This document shows positions 19,331-27,912 of a stretch of DNA of 64,000 nucleotides, piece after piece. Source of the DNA: Sulfurospirillum multivorans DSM 12446 (GTDB lineage Bacteria; Campylobacterota; Campylobacteria; Campylobacterales; Sulfurospirillaceae); assembly GCF_000568815.1 (NCBI RefSeq), contig NZ_CP007201.1:1807654-1871653 (forward strand), read 5' to 3'. A program made the translations under genes and the position numbers. Position 1 is the stretch's first letter. Each line of letters starts with the position of its first letter. A model generated the notes under the pieces. It made no database searches and was not told where the DNA came from. It saw only the letters and a list, made by a program, of their open reading frames with translations.

Positions 19331-19340
19331 GAGAGTTTAA

Positions 19341-19386
19341 GGGCTTTTACCGTTTTACATGTGAAGGTAAAAGCCCTCTTCTTTTT
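19341..19386 (+). terminator. Terminator with the ACATGT palindrome in its loop
   Basis: A perfect 11-bp stem GGGCTTTTACC (19341-19351) and GGTAAAAGCCC (19366-19376), then TCTTCTTTTT, forms a textbook terminator for the TRAP binding protein gene. The 14-base loop carries TTACATGTGA, a one-sided copy of the window's repeated palindrome. Confidence 0.88.
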
Positions 19387-19396
19387 GCCTCGTTGC

Positions 19397-19924
19397 TTAC
19401 GCTTTGGGGCGAAAAGGTTTGATCACTGCTTCGTTACATGTAAGAAAAGGTCCCTCTAAAAGATCGATGCAGTAAGGAACGGCTGGGAAGACTGCGTCTA
19501 AACATTCACGAATGGATTTTGGCTTTCCTGGAAGGTTAATAATCAAACTACGTCCTCGAATGCCTGCCGTTTGACGCGATAAAATCGCCGTTGGAACGTA
19601 TTTGAGGCTGACTTGACGCATAAGCTCTCCAAACCCTGGCATCATCTTCTCACACACCGCTTCCGTGGCTTCAGGCGTCACATCTCGAAGCGCAGGTCCC
19701 GTGCCTCCTGTCGTGACAATTAGACAACATCCTTGCTCATCCGCCATATCTTTGAGTGCCTCTTCAATGAGACTCTGCTCATCAGGAATCACTTCGTAAA
19801 CACTCTCCCACTCAGAGCTTAAATACTCGCTTAATGTCGCAATAATGGCTTTGCCAGAGAGGTCTTCATACACACCTGCACTCGCACGATCAGACACGGT
19901 TAAAATGCCAATTTTTGCTTTCAC
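19397..19924 (-). CDS. Molybdopterin adenylyltransferase (Mog/MoaB family)
   Basis: Activates molybdopterin by AMP transfer before molybdenum insertion. The 175 aa start with KIGILTVSDRASAGVYED and hold the MoCF-fold motifs TTGGTGPALRDVTPEAT (about 83-99) and the proline-rich INLPGKPKS (about 129-137). PALRDVTPEA is the Mog-type version rather than MoaB. Its start overlaps the panE stop (ATGA), so it is coupled to panE and hisD, although these pathways are unrelated. Molybdoenzymes are expected in a respiratory Campylobacterota. A TTACATGTAA word at 19434 encodes LTCN near the C-terminus. Confidence 0.9.
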   Translation of the reverse strand: MKAKIGILTVSDRASAGVYEDLSGKAIIATLSEYLSSEWESVYEVIPDEQSLIEEALKDMADEQGCCLIVTTGGTGPALRDVTPEATEAVCEKMMPGFGELMRQVSLKYVPTAILSRQTAGIRGRSLIINLPGKPKSIRECLDAVFPAVPYCIDLLEGPFLTCNEAVIKPFRPKA

Positions 19925-20862
19925 TGTTTTTCTCCTAATTTAAATTCAAGTAACGTCGAAATCGTTTTCGTATACGGTGCATCCACACCGATTTGATGCA
20001 ATGCGCGAATGACGACACCACAAATCTCCTCGATCTCTATGCTTCGATTCTGCTCCAAATCCACCAGCATCGAAGGTTTAATCGAATCAAAATGCTTTAT
20101 GAGTTCAAACATCGCTTCCACATCGGCCTCCGTAATCTTTACATGTAAAGCACGTGCCGCGGCGGCAGTTTCCTGCATTAATCCTTGCACGATGGACGAG
20201 AGCTTCGTGTGATCAAATAAAACGCCTGTTTTGACGCCCAAAAGCGCGCACAAGGCATTCACACCGTTGTTAATGATAAGCTTTTTCCAAAGTTCTTGCT
20301 CAATATCATACGTCGTTTGCGTCGGGATACCCGCTTCATTAAACGTTTTTGCCAACGTTTCTAAAAAAGTCTCATTCTCAGAGGTTGTGCGCATCATCCC
20401 TAAAATGGTCTCAGCAGACCCCACCGCATTCACGCATCCGGGAGCTACAACGTGCGCACCAATTTTACGGGTTAAACCGCCTATGACAAACTCTTCCGCG
20501 AAATAGTCGCATAAAATCGCCTCATTTTCAACGCCATTTTGCAAAGAAACAATGTAAGGAGGTATGATCTGTCGTTTAAGCCACTGCGCCAAAGAAGCGG
20601 CGGCTTCGCGTGTTGCGGTGGATTTTGTCAGCAGTAAAATCACATCGTAATGGTGTGGATCAAGGTGCGAAAGCGCTTCCATATCTAACGCTTTTACAGG
20701 ATGAGAGAAGTGAAGCGTTGGATGCGAGAGGACAAGCCCATTGGTCTGCAAAGCGTCTAAATGATCACCTCGCGCAACCAGCAAAACCTCATGCCCTGCT
20801 TCTAATAATTTGGCGGCGAAGTAGCTCCCTACTCCGCCAGCGCCAAAGATGATAATATTCAT
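19921..20862 (-). CDS. panE: 2-dehydropantoate 2-reductase (ketopantoate reductase)
   Basis: Reduces ketopantoate to pantoate with NADPH in coenzyme A synthesis. The N-terminal Rossmann motif FGAGGVGSYFAAKLLEAGHEV, the central SLQNGVENE and the catalytic-Lys segment ELWKKLIINNGVNALCAL (about residue 175) fit the PanE/ApbA family at 313 aa. Other members of this family reduce related 2-keto acids, so the exact substrate is likely but not certain. It overlaps hisD upstream and mog downstream by four bases each. One TTTACATGTAAA word lies at 20138. Confidence 0.88.
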   Translation of the reverse strand: MNIIIFGAGGVGSYFAAKLLEAGHEVLLVARGDHLDALQTNGLVLSHPTLHFSHPVKALDMEALSHLDPHHYDVILLLTKSTATREAAASLAQWLKRQIIPPYIVSLQNGVENEAILCDYFAEEFVIGGLTRKIGAHVVAPGCVNAVGSAETILGMMRTTSENETFLETLAKTFNEAGIPTQTTYDIEQELWKKLIINNGVNALCALLGVKTGVLFDHTKLSSIVQGLMQETAAAARALHVKITEADVEAMFELIKHFDSIKPSMLVDLEQNRSIEIEEICGVVIRALHQIGVDAPYTKTISTLLEFKLGEKQ

Positions 20863-22154
20863 TTGGAAGAGAGGCGAACGCGCACACTCGCTTCATGCGC
20901 ACCAAGCCCTTCGGTATGTGCCAGAAGTGCGCACGCTTCACCGATCTCATCAATGCCCTGCTTGCTCATGCTAATGATGGAGGAGCGCTTCAAGAAGTTC
21001 TCAACACCCAACGGTGAGTAAAATTTTGCCGTGCCACCCGTTGGAAGCGTGTGGTTTGGTCCAGCGATATAATCGCCAATCGGCTCAGGCGTGTATGCGC
21101 CCATAAAAATAGCACCCGCATGACGAATTTTAGGCAAAAGATCAAACGGGTGTGATGTGACGATTTCTAAATGTTCAGGAGCGATTTGATTCATCAAATC
21201 CACCGCTTCATCCATCGAAGAGGTCACAATAATCGCTCCTCGCTCTTTGATGGAAACTTCGGCAATCGATTTGCGATCTAAGGTCTCAAGCCACGCATAC
21301 ACTTCGGTACGTGTTTTCTCCGCAATCTCTAAAGAAGGGGTAATCAAAATGGAACTTGCCATCTCATCGTGCTCCGCTTGGGAGAGCAGATCAATCGCTA
21401 AAAGATGCGGATCGGCACTCGTGTCAGCTAAAACGCCAATTTCACTAGGGCCTGCGATCATATCGATGTTAACGTCACCAAAAACCAGTTTTTTAGCCGT
21501 CGCAACGAAAATGTTACCTGGTCCCGTGATGACATCCACTTTTGGGATGCTCTGCGTACCATACGCCATCGCACCAATCGCACTCGCTCCGCCAACTTTA
21601 AATGCCTTAGTGATGCCACAGAGGTGCATCGCCGCAAGCAGTAATGGATTGAGTTCATTATGAGGCGCGGGAGTACAGACGACAATCTCTTTGACTCCCG
21701 CAACACGTGCTGGAATCGCGTTCATCAACAAACTGCTTGGATACGCCGCTTTACCGCCAGGAATGTAAAGCCCTGCACGGTCGACTGGGGTTACTTTTTG
21801 ACCTAAAACCGTGCCATTGTCTTCAAAATCAAGCCAAGATTTTGGCATCAATTTTTCATGGTACGCGTAAATGCGTTTATACGCCAATTCTAACGCTGAT
21901 TTTAGTTTGACATCCAACACATCATAGGCTTTTTTCATCTCTTCAGTTTTAACTTCAAGCGCTTCATCACTTCCAACATGCCATTTATCGAATTTTTCAA
22001 TGTGATTTTTTAAGGCGCTATTGCCCTCGGCTTTAATCTCAGAAAGGATCCCTCCCACAATTTTGGAGACATTTTCCATATCCATATTCCCACGACGGAG
22101 AAGTTCATCGAATTGGACTTGAAAATTTGCTTCATTGGTTTTTAAAAGTAACAT
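20859..22154 (-). CDS. hisD: Histidinol dehydrogenase
   Basis: Last two oxidations of histidine synthesis, L-histidinol to L-histidine with two NAD. The 431 aa include GLYIPGGKAAYPSSLLMN, the NAD-binding VDVITGPGNIFVATAKK, AGPSEIGVLADTSADP, and the zinc-ligand and base region LSQAEHDEMASSILITP and NQIAPEHLEI. First gene of the hisD-panE-mog unit. Other his genes are not nearby, so the pathway is dispersed, as in many Campylobacterota. Confidence 0.96.
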   Translation of the reverse strand: MLLLKTNEANFQVQFDELLRRGNMDMENVSKIVGGILSEIKAEGNSALKNHIEKFDKWHVGSDEALEVKTEEMKKAYDVLDVKLKSALELAYKRIYAYHEKLMPKSWLDFEDNGTVLGQKVTPVDRAGLYIPGGKAAYPSSLLMNAIPARVAGVKEIVVCTPAPHNELNPLLLAAMHLCGITKAFKVGGASAIGAMAYGTQSIPKVDVITGPGNIFVATAKKLVFGDVNIDMIAGPSEIGVLADTSADPHLLAIDLLSQAEHDEMASSILITPSLEIAEKTRTEVYAWLETLDRKSIAEVSIKERGAIIVTSSMDEAVDLMNQIAPEHLEIVTSHPFDLLPKIRHAGAIFMGAYTPEPIGDYIAGPNHTLPTGGTAKFYSPLGVENFLKRSSIISMSKQGIDEIGEACALLAHTEGLGAHEASVRVRLSSK

Positions 22155-22180
22155 GATTTATCCTCTTTATAAGTGCTTTA

Positions 22181-23053
22181 TTATAGCATATTTGCCTTAC
22201 GCGCATACCTTTGAATCATAGAAGTATTGCCCAAAACTCCTCCTTGATGGAGATAAATGGGCGTTCCGTTAAGTGATGAAAAATGTTCCAATAAAACGCT
22301 CCAGCCCACAGGATCATACACCAAATCAAACTCTACGCCCATTTCATCCTTTAAATATTGCCATAATACATATAATTCTATGTACAATTTTCCGTAATGA
22401 TACTTTTTTGTACTTTCCAAAATAGTAGGCAAAGACGCTAATTCAGGTTCAACCATCTTCCACTGCTTTTGCAAATACGCACTATTGCCAACCGTGTTAC
22501 ATGTAAAGACCGGAAAGGGAAGATGCTTTTGCAAAAAGAGTGCCGTTGTGCCCGTTCCTGAGGGTAAGAAGAGATAAGGATTGGGAATGGAATGCGTTTG
22601 AATATCGACTAAAAGCTCGTTCGCTAAAATCTTTATGCCCTCTTCCGCCTCTTTTTGCCTACCACCTTCGTTTACATGTAAACTCTTTGCATCAAACCAG
22701 TTTAAAACTTCGTCCTCACGCGTCAGCGATTCAACGATCTTCATGCCATTTTCGAGTGCTGCTTTGTAATTTCCCATAGGATTGTCTTTCAAAAAACGTG
22801 GAATATGATCGCAAACATAAATAAACTCCCACCCTTTGAGGCGCGCTAAAACGGAGAGTGAATACATCGCATTGGATTGGTTGGAACCTGAACTTACGAC
22901 ACGAGTGATGTGAGGAAAATCGTGCGTTAAAAAGAAGTGAAATTTTCGGGCTTTATTGCCTGAGAAATCTTTGTCTATCAGATCATCGCGTTTAAGGTAA
23001 AAAAGTTGGTTTTGGAAGGTTTGTTTTTCAAAAGGAGAAGGAGGAAAAAACAT
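22181..23053 (-). CDS. D-cysteine desulfhydrase/ACC deaminase-like PLP enzyme
   Basis: A 290-aa fold-type II PLP enzyme. LKRDDLIDKDFSGNKARKF holds the PLP lysine (SGNKAR, near residue 34), followed by SSGSNQSNAMYSLS and the phosphate-binding LPSGTGTTALFLQ. Members of this group act on D-cysteine (DcyD) or on 1-aminocyclopropane-carboxylate; D-cysteine breakdown to pyruvate, sulfide and ammonia is more plausible here, but specificity is not readable. The ATG shares its A with a TTTACATGTAAA word, so there is no recognisable Shine-Dalgarno site. Two further TTACATGTAA words (22497, 22672) are inside the gene. Confidence 0.8.
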   Translation of the reverse strand: MFFPPSPFEKQTFQNQLFYLKRDDLIDKDFSGNKARKFHFFLTHDFPHITRVVSSGSNQSNAMYSLSVLARLKGWEFIYVCDHIPRFLKDNPMGNYKAALENGMKIVESLTREDEVLNWFDAKSLHVNEGGRQKEAEEGIKILANELLVDIQTHSIPNPYLFLPSGTGTTALFLQKHLPFPVFTCNTVGNSAYLQKQWKMVEPELASLPTILESTKKYHYGKLYIELYVLWQYLKDEMGVEFDLVYDPVGWSVLLEHFSSLNGTPIYLHQGGVLGNTSMIQRYARKANML

Positions 23054-23065
23054 TTACATGTAAAG

Positions 23066-23096
23066 CCAAAGAAGCCCTATTTTAGGGCTTCTTTGG
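23066..23096 (-). terminator. Terminator after fba
   Basis: A perfect 14-bp stem CCAAAGAAGCCCTA (23066-23079) with its complement at 23083-23096 and a 3-nt loop begins 2 bases beyond the fba stop. On the minus strand the tail is CTTTACATGTAAA, so the repeated palindrome replaces the usual T-run and leads directly into the ATG of the next gene. Confidence 0.7.
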
Positions 23097-23097
23097 A

Positions 23098-24174
23098 TTA
23101 GCAACGGTTTAAGCAATTAAGGTCTTCAAAGGCTTTTAAAAGACGATTTTTAACGCTCTCTTCACCGGGGCGAAGCCATTTGCGTGGATCATAGTATTTT
23201 TTATTGGGTTTATCATCACCTTCAGGGTTACCAATTTGCCCTTGAAGATACGGTGCATATTTTTCAACATATCCCTTTGTTCCTTCCCAAAATGCCCATT
23301 GGGTGTCGGTATCGATGTTCATCTTGATGACGCCATAACCAACCGCTTCACGAATGTCACAAAGTTCGCTTCCGCTTCCACCGTGAAATACAAAATTGAC
23401 AGGTTTGGCATCGGTTTTAAATTTTTCCTCAATGTACTTTTGAGAATTATCTAAGATTTTTGGCGTTAAATTGACATTACCTGGCTTGTAAACCCCATGA
23501 ACATTACCAAAAGAGGCTGCAATCGTAAAATTAGGGCTGATTTTCAAAAGCTCTTCGTACGCATACGCGACATCTTGTGGCTGTGTGTAAAGGGCTGCAT
23601 TGTCCATGTGGGTGTTATCCACGCCATCTTCTTCACCACCCGTACACCCAAGCTCAATCTCCAAGGTCATCCCCATTTTGCTCATGCGTTTGAGGTACGA
23701 AACACAGGTTTGCACGTTTTGCTCTAATGGCTCTTCGGAAAGATCTAACATGTGCGAACTGTAAAGTGGCTTGTTCGTTTTTGCAAAATGCATCTCACTT
23801 GCACTGAGAAGCTCATCGATCCATGGAAGCAGTTTGCGCGCTGCATGATCGGTATGTAAAATCACCGCAACCCCGTACGCTTCAGCCAATGTATGTACAT
23901 GTAAAGCACCACTGATGGCGCCAAGTACGCCCGCTTTGAGTCCATTGACACCTTTTCCTGCGTAAAACTCAGCTCCACCGTTAGAAAACTGAACAATCAC
24001 AGGAGAATTTGCCGTTTTGGCTGCCTCTAAAACAGCATTGATCGAATTTGTTCCCACAACATTAACAGCAGGAATGGCAAATTGGTTTGCTTTTGCAATC
24101 GCAAAAACCTTCTGCAGATCACTTCCTGTAATAACACCCGGTTTTACAAAATCAAAAATTTTCGCATTTACCAT
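23098..24174 (-). CDS. fbaA: Class II fructose-bisphosphate aldolase
   Basis: Zinc-dependent aldolase of glycolysis/gluconeogenesis. The 358 aa contain AIPAVNVVGTNSINAVLEAA, the zinc-site VILHTDHAARK (about residue 108), LEIELGCTGGEEDGVDN, the NVHGVYKPGNV His ligand region, and FVFHGGSGS (about 264-272) with the third His. The length and the GGEEDGVDN insert put it in subtype A. It follows the PEB4-type gene by 25 bases, an order shared with C. jejuni. Most Campylobacterota run it mainly in the gluconeogenic direction. Confidence 0.95.
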   Translation of the reverse strand: MVNAKIFDFVKPGVITGSDLQKVFAIAKANQFAIPAVNVVGTNSINAVLEAAKTANSPVIVQFSNGGAEFYAGKGVNGLKAGVLGAISGALHVHTLAEAYGVAVILHTDHAARKLLPWIDELLSASEMHFAKTNKPLYSSHMLDLSEEPLEQNVQTCVSYLKRMSKMGMTLEIELGCTGGEEDGVDNTHMDNAALYTQPQDVAYAYEELLKISPNFTIAASFGNVHGVYKPGNVNLTPKILDNSQKYIEEKFKTDAKPVNFVFHGGSGSELCDIREAVGYGVIKMNIDTDTQWAFWEGTKGYVEKYAPYLQGQIGNPEGDDKPNKKYYDPRKWLRPGEESVKNRLLKAFEDLNCLNRC

Positions 24175-24199
24175 ACACTACCTTTGGATTAATCTGGAA

Positions 24200-25012
24200 T
24201 TACTTGATCGTTACTTTTGCATTTTTTCTGAGTGTTTTAGCTTTATCGGCTACTAGAATACGGAATTTTTCCATTTTTAAGCCATTTTCAATTTGCGCTT
24301 TAACCACGTCAAACGTTGCTTTTTCAGCTGCTTTGGTATCTTCCACTAAAATAACATGGAAACCGAATTGTGTTTGAACAGGCGTTTTAGTGATTTCACC
24401 TTTTTTAAGTGCAAATGCTGCATCTGAGAAAGGTTTTACCATTTGATTTGCTGCGAACCAACCAAGTTCACCGCCACCTTGACCACTTGGACCTGTTGAT
24501 TTAGTCGTTGCAAGCTCAACAAATTTGTCATTGAGTTTTTGACCACTAAGACCGTCCAATTCTTTAATGACGTCTTTTGCTTCTTGCTCCGTTTTTACAA
24601 GTACATGGCGTGCTTTAACCGTTGCAGGTTGCATAAATTTGTCAGCGTTTTTGTCATAATAATCTTTCACATCTTTTGCATCCACTTTAACGCCATCGTA
24701 GATTTTTTTCATCCAAACTTCAAGAGCAAGGTCTGCTTTGATACGTTTAAGCGCCGCAGCATAATCTTTCTCTTTTTCAACACCACTTTTGGTTGCTTCT
24801 GTGGTTAAAAGTTTACGCTCGACTGCTTGCTCAACAATTTTTTGCTTTGCATCAGCAGGAAGTTCTTCAAACTTTGCACCTTGCATTGCACGCATAAGCA
24901 CGGCAATGTCTTGATCGTTCACATCTTCGCCGTTAACAGTTGCATAAACGGTTGCATTTAAACTTACACTTAATACTGCCGCAGCAATACTGCTTAGAAT
25001 AACTTTTTTCAC
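24200..25012 (-). CDS. Periplasmic PpiC-type chaperone, PEB4-like
   Basis: A 270-aa SurA/PpiC-like peptidyl-prolyl isomerase and chaperone that guides outer-membrane proteins. The start is GTG at 25012, preceded by AAGGA; the longer open frame reaching 25165 has no ribosome site and hides the signal peptide KKVILSSIAAAVLSVSLNA. A parvulin domain (about 125-225) shows KARHVLVKTEQEAKDVI, GPSGQGGGELGWF and FGFHVILVED. N- and C-terminal helices form the chaperone part. Placed before fbaA as in C. jejuni, where the orthologue is the antigen PEB4 (Cj0596). Confidence 0.9.
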   Translation of the reverse strand: MKKVILSSIAAAVLSVSLNATVYATVNGEDVNDQDIAVLMRAMQGAKFEELPADAKQKIVEQAVERKLLTTEATKSGVEKEKDYAAALKRIKADLALEVWMKKIYDGVKVDAKDVKDYYDKNADKFMQPATVKARHVLVKTEQEAKDVIKELDGLSGQKLNDKFVELATTKSTGPSGQGGGELGWFAANQMVKPFSDAAFALKKGEITKTPVQTQFGFHVILVEDTKAAEKATFDVVKAQIENGLKMEKFRILVADKAKTLRKNAKVTIK

Positions 25013-25130
25013 TAATATCCTTTGATAAATTAATACGCGTATTGTACCCCAAATCTTATTACTATTTCTTAAATGAAATGTTAATTTTAAGGATTGTCGG
25101 TATAATTTTTCAAAAACAGATGAGAATGAA

Positions 25131-25772
25131 ATGAAAAAAGCCACCCAAAAAGAGATTGCCGCCATTAAAGCTCTTTTTTTAGAACACTATGAAAGCGCTG
25201 TTACCGAACTTAAATACACCTCTTTGTACGAGCTCTTAGTCTCTGTGATGCTCTCAGCCCAATGCACCGATAAACGGGTCAATCTCATCACTCCTGCACT
25301 ATTTGAGCGCTATCCTGATGCTAAAGCGCTTTCCATTGCTGATCTTGATGAGATCAAATCATTCATCAACTCGTGCTCATTTTTTAACAATAAAGCGGTC
25401 AATCTTCTTAAAATGGCTCAAAAAGTGGTCGAACTCTATGATGGTGAAATTCCCTTAGATGAGCAAAAACTGATGGGACTGGCAGGTGTGGGGCAAAAAA
25501 CAGCCCATGTTGTCATGATCGAATACGCCAATGCCAATTTAATGGCAGTTGACACCCATGTTTTTCGTGTATCACACCGTTTGGGACTCTCAAGCGCTAA
25601 AACAGCGATTAAAACCGAAGAAGAGTTGACGAAGATTTTTAAAAATGATCTGCACACCCTTCACCAAGCGATGGTGCTTTTTGGCAGATACACCTGTAAA
25701 GCCGTCCATCCCATGTGTGAAGCGTGTTTTTTAAACGCCTATTGTAAAACAACGCAAACGTTTAAGGTCTAA
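25131..25772 (+). CDS. nth: Endonuclease III (DNA glycosylase/AP lyase)
   Basis: Removes oxidised pyrimidines in base-excision repair. The 213 aa carry the helix-hairpin-helix LMGLAGVGQKTAHVV with catalytic Lys (about residue 124), the catalytic Asp in VDTHVFRVSHRLG, and the C-terminal iron-sulfur loop with four Cys (CKAVHPMCEACFLNAYC, spacing 6-2-5). Divergent from the PEB4-like gene and convergent with a thioredoxin-fold gene that ends two bases later. Confidence 0.95.
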   Translation: MKKATQKEIAAIKALFLEHYESAVTELKYTSLYELLVSVMLSAQCTDKRVNLITPALFERYPDAKALSIADLDEIKSFINSCSFFNNKAVNLLKMAQKVVELYDGEIPLDEQKLMGLAGVGQKTAHVVMIEYANANLMAVDTHVFRVSHRLGLSSAKTAIKTEEELTKIFKNDLHTLHQAMVLFGRYTCKAVHPMCEACFLNAYCKTTQTFKV

Positions 25773-25773
25773 A

Positions 25774-26337
25774 TTACCCCGTAACGGTGTCGATCCATTT
25801 AATGGAACAACCTTGCGAAGGGTGTTGCACTTTTGGGGCATCTTGTTTGCTAAAGAGCATCATCACCGCTTCTCTGAGTTCTTCTTCTTTGACACTGCGC
25901 GCATCTTGCCAGTTATCATCCAACCGTCCATGATAATAGAGCTTTGCGTCACCATCAAATAAGAAAAGGTCAGGCGTACAGACCGCTCCCAAGCTTTTGG
26001 CGACATCTTGGTTTTCATCGATAAGATACGGAAAGTCGATGTTCATCTCAGCGATTTTATCGAGCATGTGTGAAGGCGAATCTTCAGGGTAATTAGGGTG
26101 AATATTGGGATTGATCGCCACAGTGCCAATGTCTAATTTTTTCGCAAATTCAGCCACCGTGATCAATCTCTTCCAAATAGCGTTGGAATACGGACAATGA
26201 TTGCACATCACGGCGATCATAAAACCACCTTTTCCAAACAGTTCTTGACTCTTAAAACGTTTTCCATTCGGATCTTCAAGTTCAAAATGCTCGAGTGTTT
26301 TGCCAAGCTTTAGTAAAGCAGAGTGTACCAGTGCCAT
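25774..26337 (-). CDS. Thioredoxin-fold protein (AhpC/TSA-like)
   Basis: A 187-aa cytosolic thioredoxin-fold protein with a CNHCPYS active site (about residues 45-51) after GGFMIAVM. FPYLIDENQDVAKSLGAVCTPDLFLFD holds a second Cys-Thr-Pro with the cis-Pro. This CxxCPYS pattern marks a subgroup related to peroxiredoxins and thiol oxidoreductases. A Cys near the C-terminus (GCSIKW) might take part too. Its start follows the pepD end by only 3 bases, so the pair may be one transcript. Substrate unknown. Confidence 0.8.
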   Translation of the reverse strand: MALVHSALLKLGKTLEHFELEDPNGKRFKSQELFGKGGFMIAVMCNHCPYSNAIWKRLITVAEFAKKLDIGTVAINPNIHPNYPEDSPSHMLDKIAEMNIDFPYLIDENQDVAKSLGAVCTPDLFLFDGDAKLYYHGRLDDNWQDARSVKEEELREAVMMLFSKQDAPKVQHPSQGCSIKWIDTVTG

Positions 26338-26340
26338 GAT

Positions 26341-27630
26341 TTAATCCTTATAGGTATTTATAATTTTTTGAACGATGGAAGCCGTGTTGTGAACAGAATT
26401 TAAATCGCACTCTTCTCGAAGAGAATGCGGATAACGAATGGTAGGTCCTATCGAGACCGCTTCGATTTTTCGAGGTTGTCGTGCAATTAACTCCCCACAC
26501 TCAAGCCCTGCATGAATCGCTTTAAACGGAGCATGTGCATAAATGCTCTGCATCGCTTCTTGAACACGAAGCGCAAACGGTGTGACTTCGGGCTTCCATG
26601 CACCATGCCAACCTTCTTGCGCTACTTCAAAGCCAAGTGCTTTAAAAAACGCCTCTGTTTCTCCTGCTAGTATAGCCAAATTTTCATCATCCATCGCTCT
26701 AGCTGCGCAGTCCAGTTGTAGCATGCCATTGCTATTGGAAATCACTCCCAGATTGATGCTCATCGAAGGAATATCAAGCACCCTATCCCACTCACGAACC
26801 CCTTGTGCAAAGGCGCTAAGCGCTTTAATGATAGCATTGGACGCTGCAATAAAATGCGTATAATTTCCTCGCTCTAATGGCTTTACATGTAAACGTAAAT
26901 CGTTTACATGTAAAGGTGTTTTGGACGCCACAATCGCCGTTGCACTCTTAGGAATGGCATTGCGTCTCTCACCGCCTTCTAACGCGATCAAAACAACATC
27001 TTGGTTTAAAAGTTCATACCCAAGCGCTTTAATAGCAGAAGGGATTTTTTTATCAATATCCACACCCGAATGACCGCCTAAAAAATCAAACGCGTGAATC
27101 TCATACACATATGCAAAATCTCCCAAAGGTTCATACGGAAGGCTCAAAGAGGCAATGACATCCACGCCACCAGCGCACCCAATGTAAATTTCACCCTCTT
27201 CTTCAGCATCCAAATTGAGTAGGCATGCAGATTTTAAAGGCAGGCTAAACTGCATCGCACCAATGAGCCCCACCTCTTCATCGACGGTAAAAAGGCATTC
27301 AAGATTTTCATTATGTTCCATCGCCCAAAACATGATCGCCATACCCATGCCATTATCGGCACCAAGCGTAGAGTTTTTGGCTCGTATGATCCCCTTTTCT
27401 ATCACAATTTCTATGTTTTGAGTATTGCCAATGCAAACCATGTCGTAATGCGCTTGCAAACAGACTTTGGGAGTACCTTTTTGGCATAAGATATTGCCAA
27501 CCGCATCTTCGAGCACTAAAAAATCATGCGTTTGAGCGAACGCTTTAATCGTCTCTTTCATCTGAGTGGTATGATAGCTGCACCGAGGAATGGCGGTAAT
27601 TGATCTAAAATGTTCTACTATTTGCTCCAT
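26341..27630 (-). CDS. pepD: Aminoacyl-histidine dipeptidase (M20 family)
   Basis: A zinc dipeptidase of the PepD/carnosinase type, 429 aa. Visible metal-site motifs are VCLQAHYDMVC (His and Asp), TLGADNGMGMA, LFTVDEEVGLIGA (Glu-Glu) and GLECGELIARQP, with a lid domain in the middle. The start at 27630 is chosen because AAGGG precedes it and it gives the usual N-terminus EQIVEHFRSI. Two perfect TTTACATGTAAA words, 21 bases apart (26882, 26903), encode LHVN and LHVK in the lid-domain region. Confidence 0.92.
   Translation of the reverse strand: MEQIVEHFRSITAIPRCSYHTTQMKETIKAFAQTHDFLVLEDAVGNILCQKGTPKVCLQAHYDMVCIGNTQNIEIVIEKGIIRAKNSTLGADNGMGMAIMFWAMEHNENLECLFTVDEEVGLIGAMQFSLPLKSACLLNLDAEEEGEIYIGCAGGVDVIASLSLPYEPLGDFAYVYEIHAFDFLGGHSGVDIDKKIPSAIKALGYELLNQDVVLIALEGGERRNAIPKSATAIVASKTPLHVNDLRLHVKPLERGNYTHFIAASNAIIKALSAFAQGVREWDRVLDIPSMSINLGVISNSNGMLQLDCAARAMDDENLAILAGETEAFFKALGFEVAQEGWHGAWKPEVTPFALRVQEAMQSIYAHAPFKAIHAGLECGELIARQPRKIEAVSIGPTIRYPHSLREECDLNSVHNTASIVQKIINTYKD
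26882..26914. repeat. Tandem pair of TTTACATGTAAA palindromes
   Basis: Two perfect 12-bp palindromes (26882-26893 and 26903-26914) have centres 21 bases apart, about two helical turns, within the pepD coding sequence. This is the only close pair of perfect copies in the window. Confidence 0.9.
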
Positions 27631-27675
27631 TAAAACCCTTGAAAATTTAATAAATGAAATGCTATTATACAACCC

Positions 27676-27906
27676 ATGAAAACAATATTAATCCTTCTCA
27701 CTGCACTTCTTTTACAAGGTTGTCTCTATTTTAACGATCGAGGTGTCTCAAATCGCTACTACAACGGTTGTAAAGAATACTACGATGGTATGGGCATCTA
27801 TCATAAAGAGTGCGATGAAAATTTGGTCGAATACAAAACCGTAACTGATGGCGTTTCAAAAGGCGTCGACAAGAGTGTTAATGCCACCAAAAGCCTATTT
27901 GAATAA
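27676..27906 (+). CDS. Small putative lipoprotein
   Basis: A 76-aa protein with the lipoprotein signal MKTILILLTALLLQGC, whose lipobox LLQGC puts the acylated Cys at residue 16. The mature 60 residues contain two further Cys (NGCKEYY, HKECDEN) that could form a disulfide, and a serine/lysine-rich C-terminus (DGVSKGVDKSVNATKS). Function unknown. It is six bases ahead of cmoB and probably co-transcribed with it. Confidence 0.75.
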   Translation: MKTILILLTALLLQGCLYFNDRGVSNRYYNGCKEYYDGMGIYHKECDENLVEYKTVTDGVSKGVDKSVNATKSLFE

Positions 27907-27912
27907 GCCTGT

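Noticed and set aside
25013..25165. Longer start for the PEB4-like protein
   Set aside because: The GTG at 25012 has a ribosome site and exposes a normal signal peptide; the extension lies in a divergent promoter region and overlaps nth.
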